In this document: positions 10,572 through 21,255 of the stretch, one piece after another
Numbering within the stretch: position 1 is the first letter of the stretch
How the letters are laid out: every line of letters begins with the position of its first letter
NCBI GenBank assembly: GCA_932521035.1
Contig: OW051496.1
Coordinates: 7,564,001-7,628,000 of the forward strand
Length of the DNA: 64,000 bases
Direction: 5' to 3'
DNA from: Oscheius dolichura
Lineage: Eukaryota > Nematoda > Chromadorea > Rhabditida > Rhabditidae
The notes under the pieces: generated by a model
What the model was told of the DNA's origin: nothing
The model's database searches: none
What the model saw: the letters and a program-made list of their open reading frames with translations, nothing else
Program-made: the position numbers and the translations under genes

Positions 10572-11539
10572 ATGGGCGTACTCTGGGAGTTGGCTGTAGC
10601 CGGTGTGAATCATTCGATTGCCGGCAACGGAGGCGACGACTGTACCAACGTCCGTCCCCCATTGTCTCCCTCTATAAATAACCCTGTTCAGTTTGTCCCC
10701 CGATGGCAGAAGACTCTCGAGAGTTTGCTCTTCGTCCCGATGGCTTTATGGGCAGTCTACTGTGCCTACCCCCTGCTCGACTGCTCCTACTCCCTCCGCC
10801 CGAAGATAGCCTCCCGTTACGCGGTCCTCACCGTCTATAGTCTAATATTTGGTGCTGAGCTTGCCTTCAAAATGATCTCCAGGTACCGTACTCCTCCATT
10901 TTTCTTAGTTAGCTCCAGGACGGGTATCTTCCTCCTCAACCCGTGTCACATCACCACCGTCATGCAGTTGACGATGCTCTCGATGGATGCTAGTGACCCG
11001 CGGGCTTGTTTCCTCTTCCGGACCCACCTCTACTTCATGCCGGGTGCTTTCTTCGCCCTCTTCTTTCCCATTTTAAATACCCGCCTGGTAGGCAGCCCCT
11101 TATTTTCCTGGTCAAAAAAGAGTTTCAGCTCCCCGGAGAGGTCTTCACCTACTATGCCCAGCACATAGCCATCCTGGTCATTCCCATCTACCTTATGTAT
11201 CTGAGAGGCGCCTTCGAGCCGGAGAAGCCCTACGACTGGACCTGGACCACCTTCGGCCTCTGCTCTTTCCTACTGTACCACTTCGCCGTGCTACAGCCTG
11301 TCGCCTCGGTGGGTCCCGACCGGAATAGAGTATAACAGAGAGTACTGTAGGTGACCCTGGTGAACCTGAACAACATCCTGTGCCCGGCCATCTCGGACCC
11401 GTTCCAGTCGCGCGGCTACCGGATCATCGCCGTCTGCCATCAGTTCCTGCTCATCCCCATCATCTCCAAGACCTACTCGGCCATTTCCTACGTCGCCCTC
11501 GATGTCATCAATGTCATTTGGCCCAGCAAGGATGACTAG
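10572..11539 (+). CDS. TMEM164: TMEM164 family membrane protein
   Basis: Multi-pass membrane protein of the TMEM164 family, reported in mammals as an acyltransferase for ether phospholipids. Five exons (10572-10649, 10692-10882, 10919-11087, 11129-11308, 11351-11539) give 268 aa. Matching family blocks are SIAGNGGDDC near the N-terminus, IFLLNPCHITTVMQL, FPILNTRLLPGEVFTYYAQH and VNLNNILCPAISDPF. Intron 1 (42 nt, 10650-10691) is a multiple of three without a stop, so an unspliced reading stays open. Removing it restores the family spacing between DC and the WQKTLES helix. Codon use is GC-rich like its neighbours. The stop is TAG at 11537. Confidence 0.93.
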
Positions 11540-11832
11540 CCCTGTGTGTTATCCTCCCCATCTCATTCCTCTTCTATCTAGTCTTTTCCCCTCCCCCTCT
11601 CTCTCCCTCGGTTGTGTGTGTTCACGGGCAACAATCCCTCTTCCAACAGTTCCGCAATTGTTACCGGTCTTCTATAGGTATAGAAAAGAAAAAGAAATCA
11701 AAAACAGATTATGTAATAACCATTTATGCTCCAGGAAAAGTTTGGCTGTGATTTGTAGAGACTAAACAAAACGTTGTAATAAATTCGTTGAAAGTGAATT
11801 TGGAAAGGGAGAGAAATAGAATAGAACGTATC

Positions 11833-12081
11833 TCACAGGACACAGTCGAAGACATGATGAATCATTAGAGCCGGGAGAAGCTCTCTAAACGGGGGTATAG
11901 GTGTCTCGTCCTTCTGGTGCTGCTCGTCATCGTCCTCCACCCGCCTCAGCTGCTCTTCCTCGCTCTCCTTCTTGTTTTGCTCCTCGTCCTCCTCCATGCC
12001 CGCCTCCTTGTTCTCTTCCTCCTTTTCCCTGTCCTCCTCGTCCTCCCCCTCCTCCACCCGCCGCCCCAGCTGCTCCTTCTT
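11833..12081 (-). CDS. Acidic exon of an unidentified minus-strand gene
   Basis: An 82-codon terminal exon preceded by a good acceptor (GCTATTTTAG). It encodes a Glu/Asp/Lys/Gln-rich segment with two EQL.RRVE motifs, then a hydrophobic end (PPFRELLPALMIHHVFDCVL). A very short first exon (ATG at 12166, MDVA) could join across a 72-nt intron in phase, but this is a guess. No family is recognised. The gene would be convergent with TMEM164. Confidence 0.3.
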   Translation of the reverse strand, partial: KKEQLGRRVEEGEDEEDREKEEENKEAGMEEDEEQNKKESEEEQLRRVEDDDEQHQKDETPIPPFRELLPALMIHHVFDCVL

Positions 12082-12984
12082 CTAAAATAGCATTAACATA
12101 ACATCGTCCCCAGTTTATGAGGAACATGTGTTCGCCCGTAAGTGACTTTGTAACAGCCACGTCCAAGTGTCAAGAATAATGTGCTGTCCTCCATTTGGTA
12201 TCGCTCCCTTCCCCGTCCGCTCTCCTTCCTCATAAATCCGCGGCTGGGCTAATTTGTAGCAGTTTCGGACACTTTTTTCCTCGGCTAAGTAACAGCTGGA
12301 TTACACAACACCTGGGAGGGGGAACACTTGACCGGAGGGGGAGGCAGGCAGTCTATGTGGTCAGTCAGTTCTTTTGATATTTCCGGGAGGAGCCCCGCTG
12401 AGATTTGCATATAGACACAGATGGACAGCCATACCAATTTCCGGTAGAGGGGAGGATTTTTAGGAGAAGGATGAGAGAAATGGCAGGGAGGACTACTCCG
12501 TGGAGGATGAGGGGAGGACGCTCTTCCTTCTTCAAATGCTTCTTCGGAAGTACTGGACAAGTCCCGCTACAGTCACCTTCAAATGTCTCTCGTCTTCCAC
12601 TGGCTCCCTTTACCCAGGGAACTGCTTCTTGTTCAAATTCCCACCAAGGGAATACCGTCTACTTTTCCCGCTTCCCTCCCGACCCCTTCAATAGACGAAC
12701 ATTCCCTTCCAATTCGTCTAAAACTCTCCTGCCCCTGTTCCTCTCCTCCTTCTCCTCCTCCCCGGCCGGTGTGAGATCACTTTTTCTCTCAATTTGTCAT
12801 GCCCCACCAATTGGTGTCTTTTGCCCCGTTCTGCCGCCTCCGGCTGCTCCGATGCTAATCAGTTTGTTCCGTGAGATGTCCTCCTCTGTCTGCTATCTCC
12901 ACTGAGGCTGTAACATCCTCCCTCGTCTCTACCTCTGCCGCCACCTGCCCGGACGACACCCCGAGGAGGCCCCCGAGCCAGCTG
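12082..12984. other. Intergenic stretch between the acidic exon and the nicotinic receptor gene
   Basis: GC-rich and C/T-rich on the plus strand. Several overlapping ORFs are present, but none shows family resemblance. It probably holds the receptor gene promoter. Confidence 0.35.
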
Positions 12985-15114
12985 ATGCACCTCACCTCAT
13001 TCATTATTCTAGGTCGGTCATTAATTGTCTGTCCCCCGTGTTCCTTCGGTGTTTATATTACAATCTCCCCCTAATAGCCCCTCTTCCAGTTGCCGCCGTC
13101 GTCCTGCCCGTCGCCAATGGAGGCGACCGTTTCATGAGCCAGCTCCTGGAGAATCTCCTCTCCGACTACAATAAGAATGTCCGCCCCGTCAAAAACGCCT
13201 CCGACGCCTTGAAGGTGAAGTTCGGGGCCAGCTTGTGTCGTCTGATTGATGTCGACGAGGTCAACCAGGTTCTCACCACCAGTCTATGGCTGGAAATGGT
13301 CAGTTCTTCCCTCTTCTCCTCCCCAAAAGAAAGCATTTCTAGCAATGGAGAGATCGGAAGCTCGTCTGGAACCCGGCCGACTGGGACGGCATCCACGAGG
13401 TCCATATCCCGTCGGACCAGATCTGGATCCCCGACATCCTCCTCTACAACAAGTGAGTCCTTCTCTCCCCTTTTCTTCTATTTCTCTCCTCCAGTGCCGA
13501 TGGAGAGCCCCACATAACGGTGAGCAGCCTGGCCCGGATAGACTACAACGGGACCGTCCTCTGGCAGCCGCCCTCCATCTACAAAAGTCTCTGTCCCGTG
13601 AGTCATTCCCGTGTTCCTCTGTCAATTCCTCCTAGATAGACATCGAGTACTTTCCCTACGATATCCAGGAGTGTTATTTGAAATTTGGCGGCTGGTCTAA
13701 TGACGGTCAAACCCTGGATATGGAGCAGATCCCCGTGAATATGGCCGACCAGCCGGAGAAAAGAATCGACCCCCGAGGGCAGGAGTACCTCTTCCTACAA
13801 GATGGCATGGGATTGGCCTTCTATCAACAGTAATTCTTTTAATATTTCTAAGAAAAATAAGATTTTAGAAGCGCTGAATGGGATCTACTTTCTGTCACTT
13901 CGTCTCGCTATGCCCAAATTTATCCCGGCTGCTGTGGGCAGCAGTATTACATAGATATTCGGTATAATATTGTCCTCCGACGGAAGGCTATCTTCTTTAC
14001 TGTGATGCTGACCATTCCCTGTATGCTTATTGGTAAGTTTCCCCTCTAGACAAACCAACAAAAGAAAAGCAAAAAAGGTTGCCCCAAACCAGGATCGAAC
14101 TGGTGACCTTTAGATCTTCAGTCTAACGCTCTCCCAACTGAGCTATTGAGGCCGTGGTAAACTAGATCTCCGCAATTGCACACGTTACAGCGAATCTCAC
14201 GCCGTTCGTCTTCGCCATTCCGCCTAATGAACATAAGATGACATTCTCCATCTCTACATTTGTAGCATTTTCTGTGTTTTATTTAGTTCTTATCGAGCTT
14301 CTACCACCTACCTCACTGGTACTGCCGCTTATTGGTATTCCTATAGAAAACAAAACAAAATACTTACAACATTCAGGGAAATACCTACTATTCACTTTGT
14401 TTATGATATTTTCTTCTATTATTATCAGTGTATGGACTATTCAGATCTACAGGAAGTGAGAAAATATCTTTTATCTAAAACACATCCTTCCAGGCAGGCC
14501 TTCGTCTCGGAAATGAAAGACTGGCAACGGCTAGTATTTGTCCGCACACTTCCAAAATACCTTTGGTTAAAACAATTGAAGCCTGACGACGAGGAGGGTA
14601 GCACAACCCAATCTCGTAGTAGGTCGGCTTCTCCGTTACCAGGGATACGATCTGAAGGTCTTCTTCCTGGAAGAAATAGAATACAAAGTTTAATTGAGGT
14701 AACTTATGGCAAAGAAAATAAAAGAAAAAGAAACCTTTAGATGGATGAATCCTTGAGAAAATTCCGTCGAGCGGATATGGTTGATATTTTACATCGAATA
14801 GCAGGAAATTTGAAAATTATTGCTGCGAATTTCAATAACCAAGAATTGGAAAGCAAGGTCGATTCAACAATAACCATCGATTCAACAATAACCATTTACC
14901 TTTTTAGATCACCGACGAATGGAGATTGATGTCATTGGTGATTGACCGAGTTTTCCTCTCGGTCTATTTAGTCCTAAACCTGGTGGCAAACGTGCTTTTT
15001 ATCTATAACTCAAGAAGCCTTTATGACACTAGAATCAGCCTGGAGAAGGCAGTTCCTTTTAAACCACTATCTGGAGATTCACTAATTATTACTGAAGGGT
15101 TGAACCAAGTTTAA
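12985..15114 (+). CDS. Nicotinic acetylcholine receptor subunit, alpha type
   Basis: Pentameric ligand-gated cation channel subunit, 519 aa from 11 exons with a continuous frame: 12985-13012, 13090-13298, 13343-13452, 13495-13597, 13636-13829, 13869-14032, 14191-14334, 14377-14455, 14494-14698, 14741-14857 and 14908-15114. A signal peptide (MHLTSFIILVAAVVLPVANG) is followed by LTTSLWLEMQWRDRKLVWNP. The Cys-loop C-x13-C starts at about residue 149 (CPIDIEYFPYDIQEC). The vicinal cysteine pair YPGCCG at about 235 marks an agonist-binding alpha-type subunit. M1-M3 follow with ELLPPTSLVLPLIGKYLLF, then an intracellular loop (FVRTLPKYLWL), then M4. The intron at 14033-14190 carries a tRNA-Phe on the opposite strand. 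Exons 1-5 are GC-rich and exons 6-11 AT-rich. The exact subunit type is not assigned. Confidence 0.95.
14080..14152 (-). tRNA. tRNA-Phe (GAA)
   Basis: A 73-nt cloverleaf on the minus strand. The acceptor stem GCCTCAA pairs with TTGGGGC. The D-arm contains AGCTCAGTTGGGAGAGC, the anticodon loop contains GAA, and the T-arm is CCAGTTCGATCCTGG. The discriminator base is A. It lies wholly inside an intron of the nicotinic receptor gene, in antisense orientation. Confidence 0.95.
14859..14894. repeat. Tandem duplication of an 18-bp unit in a receptor intron
   Basis: Two identical copies of TCGATTCAACAATAACCA lie back to back within the intron at 14858-14907. Confidence 0.9.
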
Positions 15115-15335
15115 TCAATAAAAACGACTAGATAATTAACAATGAAGCGATAAATGTCCTCCTAGAGGCACGTTAGTTTGAAGAGGCTATTTGAAACCCG
15201 TGTGATGTGAAGGATATTGGGTAAAAGCGACCGGGACAGAAAAAATTGAAGGAAAATCAAAAAATAAGGTCTCAAAAAAAGTTAATATGGCCTATATAAT
15301 AAGTGTTCAAACAAACTAATCTCATCGCATTCCGG

Positions 15336-16908
15336 TTACATATATTTGGACATTTCATTACAAAGGGCAAGAACTAGGGCGGCTCCTGTTCCTCGCATTG
15401 CATTAACCATTGCTCCATAGTAGAAAGCCTTCCAACCTTCACTTGCCAAAATAATCTGAAATAATAACATCATTTAGTATATATTCGCCAGAGGATCCCC
15501 ATCACGAAGTTTAAAACATCAGAAACAACTGTTACTCAGGGATTGTCACATGTTGCTCATATTGTCTCCATTGTGTTTGTCGAACAAATAATCTAGAGAG
15601 GATTTGACGTAAGTCATGGTTACTACAAAAAATAGAAAGCTAAAAACAGTTTTCTGGGCTCATAGAAAGTGGCGACAGTTTTTGATTGGAGAACAAATAT
15701 GGACAATCTAAAAATTGTTTCCCCTGATGCAAACTTTATCATGAAAGTACACTACTACCAGATAAGAATACGAAAACACCAAAATACATGGATAAAAAAG
15801 CAATCAAACCCACCCTCGCACAGGATAATGTTCCGCTATATTGTCGTTTTTCGACTACTTTGCCAGCATCCATCATGATCCGTCGTCGAACTGTGTCAAG
15901 TGGATATGACACCATAGCCGCGATAAATGTGGAAACCTGAAGTTTAATAATGTTAACAAAATAGAGATATGCTTACCTGTCCCATGCAAAACGCCCTCCA
16001 AAATCCCAATACTTTACCGTCTTCAGCAGCATATGGTAACGCGAAATCGAAGAGACCATAATAAAATCCTCGATAAACCATTATGTAACTGAGGGAAGGA
16101 AGAAGGCCTCTAAATACAAAAATAACATAATAATCAAAAGAAAACAAACATATAAAGCCCCGACGCTCCATCATGTTTGACAATTTTCTTCATACAATCA
16201 AACATTCCACGGAATTCTCTATCCTAAATAAAAACAAGATTGCCGCACACACAAATAACTTTACCTGTTTCCTTTTTCCTAGATCAATGGCTAAGCGTGT
16301 TCGAACAAAATCAAGTGGATAGATGATTGTAAAAGTAACAACTCCCGCTCCACCGCCGGCCGCAATATTACCTAAAAATTAAACTGTTTTAAACAGTAGG
16401 AGAAAAACCTAATAGAAACCTGTAATGATTCGTTTGAGGATCTATTCCATCTACTATATGTTTCTTGAACAAATTTTTAAAGGCGATGCCAAGGCTTTCC
16501 TGAACAAAGCAATACTGAATACATGATTTCCTTACCTGACTACATGCTCTGAGTATATTCACCCAATTACCTCGCCAAAACGACAAAAACCCCTGTTCTT
16601 GGGGTACTCTAACAAAGCAGTCGACCATTCCTTTATATCTCTTATCCTTCGCCAACGTAGTTTGAGCATTTTGAAGCTGATAATAGCATCTGTTATGTAT
16701 AAACTGTACAATAATACCTGTAAAATTAGTTTAACCCGCTCCACAGGAGCAATTACAGTTTTAGCTATGGCCGCAGCAGCAGCACCGGCAAGAAAGTCTT
16801 TTGAAAAACGTAATACATCTTGCTTTACCGCTGAAATAATGGTACAACTCTAGGGAAAAAAATAAGCGTACTTTTCTTATCGACAGAGCTAATTGTTAGA
16901 ATTGTCAT
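15336..16908 (-). CDS. ant: Mitochondrial ADP/ATP carrier
   Basis: Inner-membrane carrier exchanging ADP for ATP, 312 aa from nine exons: 16872-16908, 16718-16830, 16536-16676, 16409-16499, 16265-16371, 16150-16223, 15977-16109, 15814-15936 and 15336-15455. It has three carrier repeats. Repeat 1 has [20 protein letters not shown] and a later [15 protein letters not shown]. Repeat 2 has [15 protein letters not shown] and [10 protein letters not shown]. Repeat 3 has [15 protein letters not shown], very close to the ADP/ATP carrier signature RRRMMM with one Met replaced by Ile. The C-terminus matches [19 protein letters not shown]. The start (ATG at 16908, [15 protein letters not shown]) is chosen because it splices in phase. 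Intron 8 (358 nt) is far longer than the others (36-41 nt). The gene is convergent with the receptor gene. Confidence 0.93.
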
Positions 16909-17604
16909 TATATGAAAATCTACGTGTAATTGAATGCTATCTCATATGGCTGAAAAGTATCAAATTAGAATAATGACAATCAAGGTGCCAGAAAAGAGAC
17001 AGACGGAGTTGAAGTCACAATTTGCTCAAATGTAAAGCGATGTATTTGAGTAAAAGAGGCTAACGGGTAAATCATCTTCATATGAAGCAAACGTGTGAAA
17101 AATGTGTCTCCGGCACCGTATGATAACGTCAGGGCAAAAATATGACGTAACCACGTAGTCTATTCGTCTCCTTCCGGTATTCCGTTGTGTCACTTTGGTT
17201 CGAGAACGTCGGCTCGACTCAATCGAGTTGATCAAATTGTCTGTGAGATTTTGTCGATCGGAAAGAGAAAATCGACGCTATTTTTGTAATCTCAAAGCAG
17301 TTGAAATTTATGAAGAAGAAATAAAAAGCTCAATAGACAAAGGAAAGGTAGCGGACGAAAAATACAATCTAGTGCAAAGAAGATGGCGAAAGGAGCGACT
17401 ACTAATCTAGGTGATGTCATTGCATCACCTTTGATCTTTAGGTTCCGCATGATAGGGCACGGGGTGTTCTCAGAAAACGATCTCTAATACTTTATTTTAT
17501 AATACAGTGAGCACCGAGTTTGATTATATTCCTTGTTTGTTTGTTTTTGTGGCAATCGTCAATATCACAGGCTACTCGCAACGCAAAACCGTAAAAGGAG
17601 AATG
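16909..17604. other. Divergent/convergent spacer between ADP/ATP carrier and CRB-3-like gene
   Basis: The ADP/ATP carrier promoter should lie at its left side. A plus-strand open frame at about 17195-17410 encodes a Lys/Arg/Glu-rich peptide (EIYEEEIKSSIDKGKVADEK) without an ATG and is left unassigned. A perfect 7-bp hairpin (GGTGATG/CATCACC) lies at about 17410. Confidence 0.35.
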
Positions 17605-18110
17605 TCAGATAAGGCCTTCAACGGCTGGCGGTTGTAAGTACGGAAGATCTTTGGCATGATGGAGTTCTTCAAATTGGGGTCGATATTCTCCATGGTTCTT
17701 CCTTCGCCCTTTCATGTAGCGATAGATAAAGTAGCCAACTGCTACCGCTAGTATTGCAAATGCCTGAAATCGAAATGCAAATCAGATGGAACCGAAATGT
17801 TAGCCGTATTTGCATTTATTTCAGTTATTTTCGTTTGTTCCTTACTAGCGCAACATTCTGGTTTCTTCGGATCTTTCTTTTCTTTCGCCTTTCAAATGAT
17901 TCTTCACGCGTTTCACTCTTCCATTGTGCTTTTTTGGCGGAACGGCTTAGTACAATGAAAAACTGCGAAAATGGGAAAACGTGGGCTGCCTGTTTCTTTA
18001 GAAAGAGGGCGACTTACCAAGACACCACAGACGATTCCGGCTATGGCTCCTCCTGACAAGTGGTTACCTGCCGTTGTGGCTGTCGGCATTGCAGTGGTAC
18101 TGTTAGACAT
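17605..18110 (-). CDS. crb-3: Mini-Crumbs polarity protein (CRB-3-like)
   Basis: A small single-pass protein of 83 aa from two exons (18018-18110 and 17605-17763). A short Ser/Thr-rich, N-glycosylatable ectodomain (MSNSTTAMPT) precedes a transmembrane segment (GAIAGIVCGVLAFAILAVAV). A basic juxtamembrane run follows (YRYMKGRRKNHGEYRP), and the C-terminus is PPAVEGLI. The arrangement matches Crumbs tails: a FERM-binding GxYxP motif just inside the membrane and a terminal PPxxERLI that binds the PDZ of Pals1. The ectodomain is as short as in vertebrate CRB3. Here the last four residues are EGLI instead of ERLI. No separate signal peptide is evident; a further 5' exon is possible. The 254-nt intron interrupts the TM segment. 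Confidence 0.75.
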
Positions 18111-20635
18111 GATGTTATAGCTATGTAAAGGCCTGGAATTATTTCTTCTTTTATCTGGGAGGACACTACCAGGCAAAGGATGGTCCGTCTTGGGGGCAGA
18201 TGCAGAAGAGGTCTCTATCCGGCACGCGACAACCAGCGATCACGGGCGACAAAGACCCGGCTGCAAATACAGAAAGTCACAGCAGACGGGATTAAGTACA
18301 TGACAATAGAGAGGCTCTACGAGGAGAGAAAGGTGTGAGGAGACGGGCGAGGCTTCTCAATTGCTCAGCGGAAAAAGACGCTCCTGCAGCAGCCGACTTT
18401 GCAAACGAGCCTTTGTACTATACTTCGGCTTATAAGGAAATAGTGAAAAGAGTAAGAACAGAGAGAAAACTACTAGACACGCTAAAAGGTAAGCCGTGTC
18501 ACCGGCTGGCCGCCGGGAGATCCATCATTTTAGCCGTTTTGCGAAGGAATTATTAGTTGGCTATCAGGGAAGCGGGTTTTTCGTTGATTTACGGCAAGAC
18601 AAGCATCATTTGTGAAATGATTGATCGTGGCCTTTTTGCCTAGTCTGGCTTTATCACTTTGTGTGGTTCCAACGTCTCGACAACTTCTTCAAGCCATTTT
18701 TTAAAAATATTTATGTTCAAGAGTATCTGATGGCTTTTTTCACCAGCACGATTACCTCTCGATTCGGTAGCCGAGAAATTGAAGTGGGCGAGAGAATAGA
18801 AATTAATTGAGATAAATTAGAAGAGAAGAGCAAATGAGGCTGGCGAGAGTGCTCAAAAGTCAGAAAATTCAACTGGGCAGCTTGAATTGAACAACATACA
18901 TATATAAAAGGAAGTAGGGGAGAGTATTAGGTTCTGCATTCCATGGAAAGATGGCTGCAATGGTTTTCTCCGTTCTTCCTCCATCACAAACACCTTCCAG
19001 GAGACATCGCTGCTGGCAAACAAAATAACCGTCACGCGTCGTCCAATTGTGACTCATTCTGTCTCTCGAACCGCTGTTGGCAGTCAGTTGGACGCTTTTT
19101 TTTGAGGGGATATGGAAATGGAACAATTCGGGAAATGGTTTTTGCATTTTAGATGGATCGACAGGCTGTGTTTATGGAATGGAAACGGAGACGGACGCGG
19201 GCGGAAGGCGGGAACCTGACACTGGGCTGATTGAAAACAGTTTTATCGATGAGTGACTCCACGCACGCCTGGAATACAACTCAATTCTACCCAAAAATAG
19301 AGGAAAATGGGCCGGAAAAGGCATTCTTCGGTCTCTTTTTTGCCCTTCGGGGAGGAAATGAAGAGAGGGAGAGAGACGGGAACTAGTCACAGGTGGCGGG
19401 CATTTCAATTTCAGGCGCCAGGTAACAAGAGAGCCAACGCAAATAAATGGGCTCTCTCGTTGCTTCAGGCAGTCAGATAAGGCGAGCCTCCCTCCGGTTG
19501 ACTAATACCACCCACCCAGTCACCGATACACAGGCATCTTGTGGAAAAAAAGGGTGGGGCGCGAAGGAAAAATAAGAGGCTCTCCCCAAAAGCAATAACA
19601 AGTCAGGTAGCGGTTGCCAGGAGCAACCCGAAACACTCCGGCGTATTGGAAACATTCGCCTGAATCGAAGAAGAATAATTGGGAGAATTCCAGTTTTTGT
19701 GTCCATCTATCAAGGTCAAGGAGTTCGCGGTAGGGAGTAGGCTGGTTAAAAGAGGTGCGAGGATGAATACAGCCATTGAAATACAATAATTTCAAAAAAG
19801 AAAGAAGAAAAAGAGAATGGCCCGTTCATAAGGAGTATTTGAAGGTTTTCTTAGCGAAACGAGTTGGATTTTCTCAAGGGGAGTGTTGGGGCACACTCAA
19901 AGAGTAAGTAAATAAGGTGTCAGTTCAGAATTAGACCCCCTTTTCATAGAAGAACGGGAAAGTAAGACGAAGATGATAAAAAAAATAGACAGCAAGAAGG
20001 AATGTTTTCTAACTATGGCACATCCATTTTAGTCAGACGTGGGAGGAACAAATTCCTCTACAGATAACGGGAAATCAATAAAAAAGGCGGCTGATTGTGT
20101 AATCCTCAGATTCTAAAACTTGAGGCAAACAGAATGAGAATCGGCGCTACCGACCTAACGGATTGGTTTGCCATCGGCTCGTCGGGAGGGCAAATAGTCA
20201 CGGCAACGGGACGGACAATTTCGAGGATTGGACGGTTTTGTTTTACACTTTCTTTCGCCCAGCCACCTGATAAAGGTAAAATTTACAGTCCTTGCTATCG
20301 AATTCCTTTTGAAAAGTTACTAGTCTCTCAGTTTCATTGGATAAATTATCCTCATCATCTTAGGAGTGAGCTGAGTAGATTCATCATCGAGACGGCGCGT
20401 GAACCGTAGCAGTTCACGACCGGCCCCGCAGCTGCCGAGATTTTACGGGTGCGGCGACACCAGTGGGCGCCGGGTGTTTCAAAGAACGGAAAGAAAATGA
20501 TTGTCACGCATTTCTGTATTCCAAAACAGTACGGAAGACATTTCACCTATGTACACAGTCTATGAGGATTTTCCAAGAAGAGCAGAGCGGCAGGAGAGCA
20601 AAGAGGGGTAGAAAGATGCATAGCCAAAAAAGGAA
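18111..20635. other. 2.5-kb region without a confident gene
   Basis: A plus-strand ATG at about 18180 opens a basic frame (MVRLGGRCRRGLYPARDNQR) that could splice at about 18335, but no family is recognised. One motif copy lies at 20433-20454, next to a perfect 7-bp hairpin (CGTGAAC/GTTCACG) at about 20398-20418. I see no other supported genes on either strand. Confidence 0.35.
20433..20454 (+). repeat. Dispersed motif copy 2 (TGCCGAGATTTTACGGGTGC)
   Basis: A perfect match to the 19-base consensus TGCCGAGATTTTACGGGTG. A short palindrome CGTGAAC..GTTCACG lies just upstream. Confidence 0.65.
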
Positions 20636-20965
20636 CTAGACGAAAGGGCAAGACAAATTGCAAATTGGGTCATCGGCAGGTGTGGTCTTCTCGTTTTTGA
20701 TATGCCTACCACCTTCCATACGAAAACGGCATGCAACCGGTTGTTCGCTATACAAATTCCGTTTTGCGACTGAAGAATCTCTTGATAAAGAAATCAATAT
20801 TTCATTTTTCTCTATTTCTAACTGCTTCAATAAATGGTGAAAAGACTTACAGAGCAGACATGCAATGTCTCTGTAGCACTGAATATGAGTACACGGGGGC
20901 GATTCCGCACAGCTAGTATATTCAGCTAATAGGACAAACGGCTGTCCGGTACAACTCATTGCCAA
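20636..20965 (-). CDS. Possible cysteine-rich small protein
   Basis: An open frame of about 108 codons with nine cysteines, including CTHIQC, CLLC and a terminal DDPICNLSCPFV. A consensus-like donor (GTAAGTCTTT) occurs inside the frame, so it may be two exons. The upstream minus-strand frame at 20922-21143 has a hydrophobic run (TGIFLIVAAD) that could be a signal exon, but I could not join them convincingly. The family is unknown; it may be spurious. Confidence 0.25.
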   Translation of the reverse strand: MAMSCTGQPFVLLAEYTSCAESPPCTHIQCYRDIACLLCKSFHHLLKQLEIEKNEILISLSRDSSVAKRNLYSEQPVACRFRMEGGRHIKNEKTTPADDPICNLSCPFV

Positions 20966-21255
20966 TTGTGGAATTCCGTGAATGGAGCAGCCTCTTCAAA
21001 AGGTTCTGTCGTGGATCTACAATGGCCTGTTTTCCCACATCTCGAGATGTGTCGGCGGCGACAATGAGGAAAATGCCTGTTCGTCCTATTTTTGAAGAGC
21101 CACTGTTGTTTTTCATCCATTCAAAAAGACTCCTATTTTCCACGATTTATGAGCCAACTCTCCCAGTTTTGAAAAAACACAAGTTTATTTATGAAAGTAA
21201 GGCAAAATGACATAGACAGAAGTAAATGAATATCAAAGGTGAAATCGCGAGAAAA

